NCBI GenBank assembly: GCA_022819825.1
Contig: JAJEGM010000006.1
Coordinates: forward strand, 1-41,371
From: Acidimicrobiia bacterium
GTDB lineage: Bacteria; Actinomycetota; Acidimicrobiia; Acidimicrobiales; Bin134
Direction of reading: 5' to 3'
Length of the DNA: 41,371 nt
Shown here in pieces: positions 14,261-23,209 of the stretch (position 1 is its first letter; the number at the start of each line of letters is the position of its first letter). Both the position numbers and the translations under genes were made by a program. The notes below the pieces were generated by a model that worked only from the letters and a program-made list of their open reading frames with translations, was not told where the DNA came from and ran no database searches.

Positions 14261-16586
14261 GTCCAATGGTCCAGCTGGGGCCGCGCCGTCCTCGCCATCG
14301 CGAGCCGAAGAGCGGCTGGGGGTTGAAGGCCGCGGCCAGCTTCTGCCCCCGGCTCACCCGGAAGTTCACCTCGGCCCGCACCGACAGCGACCATGTCCGG
14401 GCCAGCCACTGATTTCGATCGCTGGGCTCTGAGGGGGCGAACGTTGCGGCTGCGGCAAGTTCGCCCAGTTGTCGCAGGTCAGGGCTGTGAAGCGGGACTT
14501 GCTCAATGGCCCGACGGGCAAACTCGGCATAGGTCTCGTCCAATCGGGGAGTCATGTTGATGAGGGCTAGTGATTCGACCGTTTCCGTCCACAACAGTCT
14601 GATCTTGCCCCGATTGCCAGTGATCTTGAGGAATCGCCGCTGACTTTGGACCTGCTTGAACCAGGGGATGAGCAAAATGAGCAGCACGGCCAGCACCGGG
14701 GCCAATATCGCAATCCAGGTCGTCCAGGTCATCCCTCCGCCTCGGCTACCCCCGAAATCGACCAGGGGGTTGTCCAGGTCCGGGGATTCAGGGGGGAAAA
14801 GGCTCTCGAAGTCGGTGGGGTTGTCGGGAGTGAACGGGGAATCGAGGTTCGGGTCATCCTCAACCGGAGCGATTTCCGATGCGCCGATGGCCTGGTCCTC
14901 GGCTATTCCGGTGTAGTTCTGGGCACCGGGTGCGCCGCGTCCTGGCGTGGGTTCGAAGGACACCCATCCCGCACCGGCCAAATACACCTCGGGCCAAGCA
15001 TGGGCGTGCCTTCCGCTGACTACGTAGAGGTTCGGGTCGTCGGGGTCGGCTTCGCCCACCGTGAAGCCCACCGCCACTCGAGCTGGCAGGCCCACCGACC
15101 GGGCCATGGCGGCAAACGTTCCGGCAAACTGCTCGCAGTATCCCCGTCGGTTGCTCAAGAACTCTTCAATGCGGTTCTCGGAATGGCCGGGGGTCACATT
15201 GGTGTCATAGATGAAGTCCCCGCTGCGGAAGAATGCCTGGAGGGCCAGCGCCTGCTCATAGCCCGAACCGGCTCCGGCAGTCAGCTGGGTAGCCAAGTCC
15301 TGCACCCGAGGACTGAAGTCGGATGGCAGCGCGGTGTAAGGCTCCACTTCGGGAATCATGGCGGTATCAAGCGGGATGGCTTTGAGCGCCTCGGGGTCGA
15401 ATCGCGGCAACGCGGACGACACGGTATAGGTGAGTCCGTTGGAGCTGACCATCGATCGCCCCACGATGAGGGTGGAGGATGAGGGCTCGTAGCTGATATC
15501 GATTGTTGCGGATGCTCCGGATGTCAACGACCGGGGTTCGAAGGCTGCGGGGACCCACACTGCGCCCAGCTGCTCGATGCTGAAATGCTGGACGGACTCG
15601 AGCACGCTGGTGCCCGACTGGAAGAGCGTGGGCAGTTGCGTGGGTCCGGCGGCATAGTCGGCTCGGGAAGTCCATACCCGACCGTCGAATTGATCCAACG
15701 AGGTAAGCCTCCAATAAGACCGATCTTCAGCCCGCACCTGGAACATCACCGCATCGCCTTGGTTAACCAGTCGGCCCCTGATGTCGACCAGGGGGCTGAT
15801 CACTACCCTTCCCGAAGTCCTCTGGCCTCGGTTGACGGCTTTAGTCAGGTCGACGATCGGATCATCTTGGGTGCCCAGAACCGGGCTGGCGGCAAGGGCC
15901 CCAATCAGTGCGACGGCTGCGATAGCCGAGCTTCCGACCAATAGCGCCCGGCGCCCAGACGAAGCCCGTCCCTCGCCCCCCAGCCACCGGGCATCGGCGG
16001 TTCGGGCCGCGACCCGGTGAATCGAGGCGAACAGCAGCAGGGCCCCGGTGAACACACCGATAGTCAAGACTCGGTGTTGGCCACCGCCCACCAACCCCAC
16101 GAAGCCGGTGGCGGCGATGGGCAGCACCATTGGCTCGAACAGGGCCCGTGTTCTCATGGCGGCCCAGTCGTAGACAAAGGCCAGCAGCCACAACGCGGCC
16201 ATAGCACTCACGATGAAGCCGTCGCTCGGCGCCACCGGGGGGCTGATTTCGCCGAATACCGTCCAGGCCTGCTCCAGATCGTCGCCCAGCTCAGCCCAGG
16301 TGCTTCCCAAGGGCAGGCCCCAGAAAGCAGTGCTCCAGTAGTGGGACCATGTGACCGTCAGCACCAAACCGACGCCACTGGCCAGCGTGGAAACCAGCAT
16401 TCCCCAACCGATGCGGCGGATGGCAATGGCCAGCAGATGGCTTATCGCCGCGGCAACGTACACTGGCAGAACCCAGCCATCTCCTTCAAACACCCGAATG
16501 AGGCTGAAGGCGGTGGCCGCGGTCAGGACCGGCCCGGTGGCCTCTAGGGCCGCTTCCCATGCGCCTGATATACGAGAGGTGATCAT
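14256..16586 (-). CDS. TgpA-type membrane transglutaminase-like protein
   Basis: A 776-residue membrane protein. The N-terminal third holds about six to seven hydrophobic segments (DUF3488/TgpA_N type), followed by a periplasmic-side region and a transglutaminase core. The catalytic cysteine is in RRGYCEQFAGTFAAMAR and the histidine in GRHAHAWPEVY. The third position lies in WVSFEPTPG, where glutamate replaces the usual aspartate, as is normal in this subfamily. A further transmembrane segment (TWIAILAPVLAVLLILLIPW) precedes a cytoplasmic DUF4129-like tail. Its ATG overlaps the DUF58 stop by four bases. With the MoxR and DUF58 genes it forms the widespread MoxR-DUF58-transglutaminase module, thought to act on cell-envelope proteins; the substrate is unknown. 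Confidence 0.9.
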   Translation of the reverse strand: MITSRISGAWEAALEATGPVLTAATAFSLIRVFEGDGWVLPVYVAAAISHLLAIAIRRIGWGMLVSTLASGVGLVLTVTWSHYWSTAFWGLPLGSTWAELGDDLEQAWTVFGEISPPVAPSDGFIVSAMAALWLLAFVYDWAAMRTRALFEPMVLPIAATGFVGLVGGGQHRVLTIGVFTGALLLFASIHRVAARTADARWLGGEGRASSGRRALLVGSSAIAAVALIGALAASPVLGTQDDPIVDLTKAVNRGQRTSGRVVISPLVDIRGRLVNQGDAVMFQVRAEDRSYWRLTSLDQFDGRVWTSRADYAAGPTQLPTLFQSGTSVLESVQHFSIEQLGAVWVPAAFEPRSLTSGASATIDISYEPSSSTLIVGRSMVSSNGLTYTVSSALPRFDPEALKAIPLDTAMIPEVEPYTALPSDFSPRVQDLATQLTAGAGSGYEQALALQAFFRSGDFIYDTNVTPGHSENRIEEFLSNRRGYCEQFAGTFAAMARSVGLPARVAVGFTVGEADPDDPNLYVVSGRHAHAWPEVYLAGAGWVSFEPTPGRGAPGAQNYTGIAEDQAIGASEIAPVEDDPNLDSPFTPDNPTDFESLFPPESPDLDNPLVDFGGSRGGGMTWTTWIAILAPVLAVLLILLIPWFKQVQSQRRFLKITGNRGKIRLLWTETVESLALINMTPRLDETYAEFARRAIEQVPLHSPDLRQLGELAAAATFAPSEPSDRNQWLARTWSLSVRAEVNFRVSRGQKLAAAFNPQPLFGSRWRGRRGPSWTIGP

Positions 16587-17842
16587 GGGCGTTGATCGAA
16601 GGCAGTGGATGCAGCCGGGAAGGGCGGTGTGGAGGACTCCTCATGGGAGGCCGTATGCATTGTCCATGTGTCGGCAAATCCCGAGGGCTCATCCACGGGC
16701 AGCAAGGTCGTCCCCGGGACGAAAGTCGGGGTCAAGCGCCCCGCTTGCGCCAGCTCTAAAGCAGCGAACAACACCACCGTCTTGGAGGTGAACTGCGAGC
16801 CCAGCGGCGTCAGCGATCCAGCCTCGGTGCCATCTGCTTCAGCGACAACGGCCACCACCAGCCCGCCGCCGTGCTCTCGCCCCAGCCGCTCAACCGCACC
16901 GATCAAACTGCCGACGTCGGGACTGACGAGGGCCAAGTGCTCGTAGATCTTGTGAAGGTGAGCCGAATCACATCCAAATCCGCTGTCGTAGTCCGCAGTC
17001 GTCGTCAACCGGGTTTGATCTCCCCGGCGCAGGCTGGCCCGACAGATGCTGGCCGCGGCCGACACCATGGCCTCGAAACGCTCGAAGCCGGCCTCAGCGT
17101 CTAACTGCGCGCTCCGAGTATCCAGCAAAACAGTGGTGTGAGTGTGGGAGAACTCCTCGAACTGGCGGACGATCAGCTCGTCGTGATGGGCGGACGACCG
17201 CCAGTGAATGTGACGCGGGTCGTCTCCCCTCTGAAACGGGCGCAATCCGTACAGCTCGTCGCCGCTTTGGGCCATGGGGCTGCGCCGAACGGCGTCGAAC
17301 GTGTTTCCGGGCAGGCGGGGGGGAGGCTTGATCGGGACGACTGCCGGGTAGACCAGCGCCTCGGCTTTGCCCCCGACCAGGAAATGCCGGGCTGCCATGC
17401 TCAGAGGATCGGCCACGGTCAAGGTGAGCGGCCCGGTAATGGCCCGACCTCTCTCTTCGGTAGGCAGTCGGTAGCTCACCGTCAAACTGTCACCCGATGA
17501 AACCGGTGCCACCAGCAGGTCTGGTGACCGGAAGTCGCTTATCGAGTTCTTGGTGGAAAACGAGATTTCATCGGCCAGTCGCAGCACCGGGGTGCGGAAG
17601 CGGCTGGGGTTGGCCAGCTCCAGCTGCACATGGCACTCGCTGCCCACGTGTATTTGCTGCGGTTTGAGCGACCGGGACATTGCCCGCAAAGGAGGGCAGA
17701 CCTTGACGTAGGCCAACGCGAGGACAGCCACCGCGGTGCCGGCGACGCCTACGGCCAGCAACTCGCTGGAGCCGAACACCCAGCCTGCGGCTATCAGCAG
17801 CGCCGACCCGATCAGCAGCAGCCAGCCGGAAGGGGTGAGCAT
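16583..17842 (-). CDS. DUF58 domain-containing protein
   Basis: A 419-residue protein with two N-terminal membrane segments (WLLLIGSALLIAAGWVFG and LLAVGVAGTAVAVLALAYV), a beta-rich middle and the DUF58 signature GDELYGLRPFQRGDDPRHIH followed by WRSSAH. The C-terminal half is a von Willebrand factor A-like fold. DUF58 proteins are partners of MoxR AAA+ ATPases; the pair is believed to assist assembly or activation of envelope or metal-dependent complexes. The gene starts 13 bp after the MoxR stop and overlaps the transglutaminase start by ATGA, so the three are translationally linked. The last 25 residues are low-complexity. Confidence 0.9.
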   Translation of the reverse strand: MLTPSGWLLLIGSALLIAAGWVFGSSELLAVGVAGTAVAVLALAYVKVCPPLRAMSRSLKPQQIHVGSECHVQLELANPSRFRTPVLRLADEISFSTKNSISDFRSPDLLVAPVSSGDSLTVSYRLPTEERGRAITGPLTLTVADPLSMAARHFLVGGKAEALVYPAVVPIKPPPRLPGNTFDAVRRSPMAQSGDELYGLRPFQRGDDPRHIHWRSSAHHDELIVRQFEEFSHTHTTVLLDTRSAQLDAEAGFERFEAMVSAAASICRASLRRGDQTRLTTTADYDSGFGCDSAHLHKIYEHLALVSPDVGSLIGAVERLGREHGGGLVVAVVAEADGTEAGSLTPLGSQFTSKTVVLFAALELAQAGRLTPTFVPGTTLLPVDEPSGFADTWTMHTASHEESSTPPFPAASTAFDQRP

Positions 17843-17855
17843 GGTCGGACTGGTT

Positions 17856-18815
17856 CTAGTCGACGGGGGCCGGAACCGAGCTCATGATGTCTTCGACGAT
17901 GCGAGTGGCTGGAGTGCCTCGAGCCCGAGCCTGGGGGTCCAACAGCAGCCGATGGGCCAATACGGGTACAGCCAGATGCTTCACGTCGTCGGGAAGCACG
18001 TAGTCCCGCCCCTGAGCAGCGGCCCGAACCCGGCTCGCCCGCTGAAGTGCGAGGGTTGCCCGGGTAGACATCCCCAAGATGAGGCTGGGGTGGTCTCTAG
18101 TGGCGTTGGCGATCTGCACCAGATAGCGCTTGATCCCCGGAGCCATGAACACCTTGCTGGCGTGGTCGGCCAGCATGCTCACCGTCTGCGAATCCACCAC
18201 CGGGCGAAGGGTGTCCAGCGGGTTGTCAGTGCCATGGGCGTCGAGAATCTCAAGCTCGTCCTGCTTCGAGGGGTAGCCCACCTCGATTCGCATCAAGAAC
18301 CGGTCAAGCTGGCTTTCCGGCAGCGGATAGGTGCCCTCGTGCTCAAGCGGATTCTGGGTGGCGATCACCATGAACGGCCGGGGGAGGCTGTGGGTGGCGC
18401 CGTCCACCGTGACCTGTCGCTCGGCCATGGATTCCAACAAGGCCGACTGGGTCTTGGGCGAGGCGCGGTTGATCTCGTCGGCCACCACGATCCCGGAGAA
18501 CACCGGTCCGGGCTGGAAGTCCAGCGAATTGGCCGCTCGGTTCCAGATCGTGGCCCCCACCACATCGGAGGGGAGCAGGTCGGGGGTGAATTGGATGCGG
18601 CCGAACTCAGCCTGCACGGTGATGGCCAGAGCCTTGGCCAGGCTCGTCTTGCCCACACCGGGGGCGTCTTCGATAAGCAGATGCCCCTCGGCCAGCAGGC
18701 AGGTAACGGCCAAGTCCAGCACATCGGGCTTGCCCATGATGGCCTTGCCGATATTGGAGACGATGGATTGGAACTGCTCGGCAAACAGCGGTTCCCCCGT
18801 TTCTCTCATCGCCAT
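17856..18815 (-). CDS. MoxR family AAA+ ATPase
   Basis: About 319 residues. Walker A is APGVGKTS (51-58) and Walker B is VVADEINRA (110-118) with D113-E114. Sensor region IATQNPLEHEGTYPLPESQL (the classic MoxR block) and the C-terminal lid follow. MoxR ATPases remodel partner proteins, often those carrying von Willebrand domains such as the DUF58 protein encoded next. The start at 18815 (MAMRETG) is chosen because the family N-terminus begins there; a longer frame overlaps the upstream gene. It follows DUF2889 by only 13 bp and is probably in the same operon. Confidence 0.93.
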   Translation of the reverse strand: MAMRETGEPLFAEQFQSIVSNIGKAIMGKPDVLDLAVTCLLAEGHLLIEDAPGVGKTSLAKALAITVQAEFGRIQFTPDLLPSDVVGATIWNRAANSLDFQPGPVFSGIVVADEINRASPKTQSALLESMAERQVTVDGATHSLPRPFMVIATQNPLEHEGTYPLPESQLDRFLMRIEVGYPSKQDELEILDAHGTDNPLDTLRPVVDSQTVSMLADHASKVFMAPGIKRYLVQIANATRDHPSLILGMSTRATLALQRASRVRAAAQGRDYVLPDDVKHLAVPVLAHRLLLDPQARARGTPATRIVEDIMSSVPAPVD

Positions 18816-18828
18816 ACCGCTGAGTCTC

Positions 18829-19650
18829 TCAGGTGCCGTGGAGTCGGGGCCAACGGGTCGGCATGTCCACAAGCATCTCATTGGCGCTGGGACCGTGATC
18901 GCGCAGCGTTCCCCGGCGCCGAAAGGCCACGTGATAGCGCTCCGGCTGTGACGTCCAGCAGACGTTTGGGATCAGCCCGGAGACGATGGCGTCGTCACAG
19001 TCCTCCAGTTCCACCCGGCGGGCGCCCGACAGCCATACGGTGCGCTGGAGCACCCAGGCGGCCTCGGCGGCCTCGGGATCCAACACCTCCTCGCACCAGC
19101 GGACGAACCCGCCCTTGAGCTGACGACCGCCGAACGGCTCAGGTGATTCGATCTCCAGGGTCGCGGCCATCCGCCAGCGGCAGACCTCGATCCCGTCCCG
19201 CTCGATCCAGGCCTCGAACGGCGGCTGGTCCCAGTCGGGCACGGTGGCGTCGTATTGGCGGGTGCCGACTCGCCCCCGGGCAGCGTGGAGCACCCCGAGA
19301 ACGGCAGCGTCATAGAGGTGAGTGCATTGCTGGCGGACGTCGGTCCAGGCGAACACCTCCGACGCGGTGGTGGTCAGCGGGCAGCCCACCAGGGCCTGGA
19401 GCTGGTCGAGTGCGCCGGAGCACGGTTCCCAGGGCATCCTGGGCCCGGCGGCGGACGCATTGGTGATATGGCGGCCGTCATGGGTGAGCGCCGCCTCGTA
19501 GTGGTGCATGTCGTCCTCAAGGCCGACCACCACCGTTTGGGGGTCGGGGGCGATCATCCGCAGCCGTCGGCGGAAGGCGCCGCTGCCATGGCGATTGCGG
19601 ACCAGCGCAGGCTGTCGTTCATCCTGGGGCACTGGCCGATGTTGGCACAC
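18829..19650 (-). CDS. DUF2889 domain-containing protein
   Basis: Up to 273 residues from the GTG at 19650; the true start may be later, for example near residue 29. The body matches DUF2889: FRRRLRMIAPDPQTVVVGLE, a segment with CSGALDQLQALVGCPLT, then QQCTHLYDAAVLGVLHAAR. The C-terminal half contains a second unit with a WERYHVAFRRR-like ending. The family is common in actinobacteria and proteobacteria with no agreed function. It is upstream of moxR with 13 bp between, so it may be the first gene of the envelope operon. Two 29-bp repeats lie just upstream in the space shared with the divergent MFS gene. Confidence 0.72.
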   Translation of the reverse strand: MCQHRPVPQDERQPALVRNRHGSGAFRRRLRMIAPDPQTVVVGLEDDMHHYEAALTHDGRHITNASAAGPRMPWEPCSGALDQLQALVGCPLTTTASEVFAWTDVRQQCTHLYDAAVLGVLHAARGRVGTRQYDATVPDWDQPPFEAWIERDGIEVCRWRMAATLEIESPEPFGGRQLKGGFVRWCEEVLDPEAAEAAWVLQRTVWLSGARRVELEDCDDAIVSGLIPNVCWTSQPERYHVAFRRRGTLRDHGPSANEMLVDMPTRWPRLHGT

Positions 19651-19658
19651 CGACCGCG

Positions 19659-19726
19659 GACGACCAGATTCATCATTGGGGCAAGTAGCAAAAGGGAGAC
19701 GACCAGATTCATCATTGGGGCAAGTA
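19659..19726. repeat. Two perfect 29-bp direct repeats, period 39, in a divergent promoter region
   Basis: Copies at 19659-19687 and 19698-19726 are identical over 29 bases and are separated by ten bases. Each begins GACGACCAGATTC and ends GGGGCAAGTA. They occupy most of the gap between the DUF2889 start (19650, minus) and the MFS start (19740, plus). TACTGT at 19725-19730 begins in the second copy and could be the MFS -10 box. Twin regulator-binding sites are a reasonable guess. Confidence 0.75.
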
Positions 19727-19739
19727 CTGTCGGCTGATC

Positions 19740-20969
19740 GTGTCTGTCCCGTCTTCTCCGCTTCGCGCCTTGTCTCATCGGGGATTCCGGCTGTTCTTCA
19801 TCGGCGTGTCCATTGCCACCACCGGGCAGTTCATGCAGTCGCTGGCCGTGCCCTTCTACATGAACCAGCTGACCGACTCGAATTGGTGGGTGGGCAGCTC
19901 GGCGTTCGCGGTGCTGATCCCGTCGCTGTTCATGACCCCGGTGGCCGGTATATGGAGCGACCGGATGAGCCGGAAGGCCCTCTTGTTCGGATCATTCTTC
20001 ACCCAACTAGCCTGCTCGGCGGTATTCTTGGCACTGTTCACCGCCGACCTCCTCACCCCGTGGCTGATGATCGGCATCCAGGTGGTGGTGGGGGTGGCAT
20101 CGGGGTTCCAGTGGGCCCCCACCCAGGCAATGACCGTGCTGTTGGTGCCGCCTGAAGATCTCTTGTCGGCGGTGCGCTTCGTGTCGCTGTCATTCACCGC
20201 CGGGCGTGCGCTAGGCCCGGCGCTGGCCGGGCTCACTTTGCTCAATTGGGGTCCGGGACCGGCGTTCGCGGTGACCATTGTGGGCTTTGGCTTGGGTTTG
20301 GCCTTGATGGCTCCGATGAGGCTTCGGGCCACGGAACCGGTTGAGCGAGAGCCGTTCTGGTTGCAGTTCCGCCACGGTTTGGATTACGTCAGGCGCCGTC
20401 CCGCCATGCGCCTGGTGATGTTCACCTCATTCGCCGTAGCCAGTGTCGGAGCGGTTTTCGCGTTCGCCCTGGTGGAGAGCGTGGCTGACGATGTGTTCGC
20501 TCTCAGTGATGGCGGCTTGGGCTGGCTCACGGCGACGTTCGGTTTCGGGTCGATGCTGGCCGCGCTGTACGTCACCAGATACGGAGATCGCCACGCCCGG
20601 TCCCGGGTCGAGATGACAGCAGTGGGGGTGTACGCCGTCGGGGTATTGGTTACCGGCGCGACTTCTTGGTTGGTTGTCGGCCTGTTGGGATACTTGATCT
20701 TCGGAGCGGGGCACATGGCCCATGGCGTGACCATGAACAGCGCCCTGCAAGTGCAGGTGGATGAGCAGTTTCGAGGCCGGGTCATGTCGGTGTGGCTGAT
20801 GTCGGTGCTTTCCGGGCTGCCTATCGGCGCGTTCATCGGGGGATTCTTGGGCGACCTGGTGTCCATGCGGTTCGTGGTGCTGGTGTACGGGGGATTGCTG
20901 GCTGTCTTTTGGGCGACCACGGTCATCCGGTCCCGCGGTTTCGCCGGCCTCGACCTCGGCCCCGGCTGA
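19740..20969 (+). CDS. MFS transporter (EntS/MFS_3-like)
   Basis: A 409-residue protein with about 12 hydrophobic segments in two halves around a central loop with PVEREPFWLQFRHGLDYVRR. The loop motif GIWSDRMSRKALL after the second helix is the MFS signature between TM2 and TM3. The MFS_3 family includes enterobactin-type exporters and putative drug or metabolite efflux pumps; the substrate here is unknown. The start is GTG 19740; TACTGT lies nine bases upstream, giving a leader of only a few bases. It is divergent from DUF2889. The following DUF7064-like gene is 45 bp downstream and may be co-transcribed. Confidence 0.88.
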   Translation: MSVPSSPLRALSHRGFRLFFIGVSIATTGQFMQSLAVPFYMNQLTDSNWWVGSSAFAVLIPSLFMTPVAGIWSDRMSRKALLFGSFFTQLACSAVFLALFTADLLTPWLMIGIQVVVGVASGFQWAPTQAMTVLLVPPEDLLSAVRFVSLSFTAGRALGPALAGLTLLNWGPGPAFAVTIVGFGLGLALMAPMRLRATEPVEREPFWLQFRHGLDYVRRRPAMRLVMFTSFAVASVGAVFAFALVESVADDVFALSDGGLGWLTATFGFGSMLAALYVTRYGDRHARSRVEMTAVGVYAVGVLVTGATSWLVVGLLGYLIFGAGHMAHGVTMNSALQVQVDEQFRGRVMSVWLMSVLSGLPIGAFIGGFLGDLVSMRFVVLVYGGLLAVFWATTVIRSRGFAGLDLGPG

Positions 20970-21014
20970 TCCATTGCGTGCTGGGCCGTGCTCGCGGAGT
21001 ACGGTCGGAGGTCG

Positions 21015-22034
21015 ATGGGAGAGAGCATTCAGGCCCCGGGGACTCGGCTGAGTCGAAGAGACCGCTTTCTTCACGAACCTCGCTTTCGGGACTGGAATTG
21101 GGTGGAGACCAACTGGTTCTGCTTCTTCGTGCCTGAGGAGGCGATGGTCGGGCACCTGCGCTCGATGTGGCGGCCCACGCTGGGAGTGGTGGGGGCCAAT
21201 GTGTTCGTGTATTCCAACCGGGGGCTGGGCGCCACCGGGGCCTTGGCCAACGATATGCACGAGGATCGCTTTGCCATGCCCATGCCGCCCCACAACCTGG
21301 ACGACTACCGCCTGGACAACGGCATCGCCGTGCGCCAGACCGAGGCGTTCCAGCGCTGGGAAGTCCGCTACGACGGCATCGACGGGACGGTGTTCGACTT
21401 GGAGTACACCGCGTTGATGCCGCCGGTGGAGGTGGGAGAGACCAAAGTGGCGGGTGCAGGGGAGGGGTTCGGGTCGATCCAGCGCTCAGATGCGGTCCTG
21501 GCCCACGGCCATATCGACCAGACCCTGCACGTTTCGGGGGATGCAGTGGTGAACGGCGTGCGGTTCGAGGTGGACTGCGCGGTCAACCGCGATCACTCGT
21601 GGGGCCCCCGTCGGGAATCGGTGGCTCGGTTGGGCTGCGGCAACTTCGATGACGGCCATTGGGGTGACGATTTCCACTTCCTGGTCCAGACCCGCAATGA
21701 CACTCCTGATTCCTGCGTGATCACGCACGGTTACCTGTTGGATGGCGGGGAAATCCTCCGCATCGCCGAGGGGACAGGCCGGTTCGAGCTCGACGGCTAT
21801 CGCACCACTGCGCTGGTCTATGAGATCGTCGACGAGCGGGGCCGCAGCCACTGCTTCGAGGGCAGGGTGGCCCGCACCATTGAGAAGGTGTCCACGAACG
21901 CGTTCTCGTGCAACGGCTTCGTGGATTGGAGCTACGAGGGCGAGCCGGGAATCGGGGAGTACCGCTGGCACTGGGGCGTCCGGGAGCTGCGGGAATGGCT
22001 GGCAGCGACGACTCAAGGGGAGACACAGGCATGA
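21015..22034 (+). CDS. DUF7064/DUF7065-like (CrtC/AttH lipocalin-type) protein
   Basis: About 339 residues. The sequence is rich in aromatic residues and beta-strand patterns. Recognisable blocks are RDWNWVETNWFCFFVPEE near the start, a central DYRLDNGIAVRQTEAFQRWE, and HVSGDAVVNGVRFEVDCAVN followed by RDHSWGPRRE. The last resembles the paired lipocalin-like domains of AttH/CrtC hydroxyneurosporene-synthase-like proteins now filed as DUF7064/DUF7065. Function is unknown; a lipid or terpenoid substrate is plausible. The ATG at 21015 follows GGAGG closely; a GTG at 20988 is an alternative. Its stop overlaps the next gene's start as ATGA, so it is translationally coupled to the alcohol dehydrogenase. 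Confidence 0.7.
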   Translation: MGESIQAPGTRLSRRDRFLHEPRFRDWNWVETNWFCFFVPEEAMVGHLRSMWRPTLGVVGANVFVYSNRGLGATGALANDMHEDRFAMPMPPHNLDDYRLDNGIAVRQTEAFQRWEVRYDGIDGTVFDLEYTALMPPVEVGETKVAGAGEGFGSIQRSDAVLAHGHIDQTLHVSGDAVVNGVRFEVDCAVNRDHSWGPRRESVARLGCGNFDDGHWGDDFHFLVQTRNDTPDSCVITHGYLLDGGEILRIAEGTGRFELDGYRTTALVYEIVDERGRSHCFEGRVARTIEKVSTNAFSCNGFVDWSYEGEPGIGEYRWHWGVRELREWLAATTQGETQA

Positions 22035-23137
22035 AGACCCGGGCTGCGGTGTATCGGGAGCCGAATGTCCCGCTGGACATCGTCGAATTGGACATCTGCA
22101 ACCTGGCCCCCCAAGACGTGCTGGTGCGGATCACCCACAGCGGGATCTGCCACAGCGACCTGCACGTGTACCACGGCAGCCGGGACTGGGAAACCCCCAT
22201 GATCTTGGGCCACGAAGGGGCCGGGATAGTGGAGGATGTGGGGGAGGGCGTCACCGGAGTCAAGCCCGGCGACCGGGTGGTGCTGTCGCTGGTGGCCAGT
22301 TGTGGTCGATGTCGGTCGTGCGCTGCGGGTTTCGCCAACCGCTGTGAGGTGCTGCCCGCATTTCCCATCGGCACCTACTACGACGGTGGCCATCGCTTCG
22401 AAAAAGACGGCGAGATCCACCACTCGTTCTGCACGGTGGGCTCGTTTGCCGAGCACGCCGTGGTTCACTTCTCCAAGGCGGTGAGAGTGCCCGACGACGT
22501 GGGCTTGGACGTGGCTTGCCTGGTGGGCTGCGGCGTGCCCACGGGGGTGGGTTCGGCCGTCAACACCGCCCAGGTCCGCCGGGGCAGCACCTGCGTGGTC
22601 TACGGCTGTGGCGGTGTCGGCCTAAACGTCATCCAGGGCTGTCGCCTCATGGGCGCAGCCGAGATCGTGGCGGTGGACTTGCTGGATGACAAGCTGGCTC
22701 TGGCCGAGAGATTCGGCGCCACCCATACCTTGAATGCGTCCGACGACGATCCCGTGGCCGCGGTTATGGAGATGACCAAAGGCCGAGGGGCCGACTACGC
22801 CTTTGAGGTGATTGGCTCCGGGGCCACCTACATGAACGCTTGGAACTCCATCGGCATGGGCGGTTTGGCCGTGATGGTGGGCGGGCCGCCCGCGGGGACC
22901 CCGTTCCACATCGACGCCACTGAGATCTATTTCGGCAAGGCGCTCACCGGAAGCATGTACGGCAACTCCTCGCCGGCTCGGGACTTTCCGTGGATCTTCG
23001 ACCTCTACCGATCCGGCGAGCTCTTGCTGGATGAGCTGATCACCCAGCACCGCCCCCTCAATGACGTCACCGCTGCTCTTGATGAACTGGACGCCGGCGG
23101 CGTAGTCCGCACGGTGTTGGATATCAGCGACGAATAG
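22031..23137 (+). CDS. Zinc-dependent alcohol dehydrogenase (MDR superfamily, class III-like)
   Basis: A 368-residue enzyme. Catalytic zinc ligands are C40 (SGICHSD) and H61-E62 (GHEGAG), with a third cysteine in LVGCGVPTG. A structural zinc site is complete: C91-x2-C94-x2-C97-x7-C105. The Rossmann motif is VYGCGGVGLN, followed by an acidic residue (VAVDLLDD) that indicates NAD rather than NADP. It would oxidise an alcohol, or a thiol adduct, to the aldehyde level. ATGA overlap with the DUF7064-like gene suggests both handle one substrate. Two hairpins directly follow the stop codon. Confidence 0.92.
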   Translation: MKTRAAVYREPNVPLDIVELDICNLAPQDVLVRITHSGICHSDLHVYHGSRDWETPMILGHEGAGIVEDVGEGVTGVKPGDRVVLSLVASCGRCRSCAAGFANRCEVLPAFPIGTYYDGGHRFEKDGEIHHSFCTVGSFAEHAVVHFSKAVRVPDDVGLDVACLVGCGVPTGVGSAVNTAQVRRGSTCVVYGCGGVGLNVIQGCRLMGAAEIVAVDLLDDKLALAERFGATHTLNASDDDPVAAVMEMTKGRGADYAFEVIGSGATYMNAWNSIGMGGLAVMVGGPPAGTPFHIDATEIYFGKALTGSMYGNSSPARDFPWIFDLYRSGELLLDELITQHRPLNDVTAALDELDAGGVVRTVLDISDE

Positions 23138-23193
23138 CCCGGCGGATTATCGCCGGGCCAATGGGCACAGCGCCCGGCGGATTATCGCCGGGC
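23137..23193. terminator. Twin identical hairpins between convergent genes
   Basis: The 22-bp unit GCCCGGCG-GATTAT-CGCCGGGC occurs at 23137-23158 and again, unchanged, at 23172-23193. Each is a perfect 8-bp inverted repeat with a 6-base loop. The first begins on the last base of the alcohol dehydrogenase stop codon. Neither is followed by a T-run. Their place between convergent genes suggests transcript-end protection or two-way termination. Confidence 0.75.
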
Positions 23194-23209
23194 AATCAGG
23201 CACAGCCTC

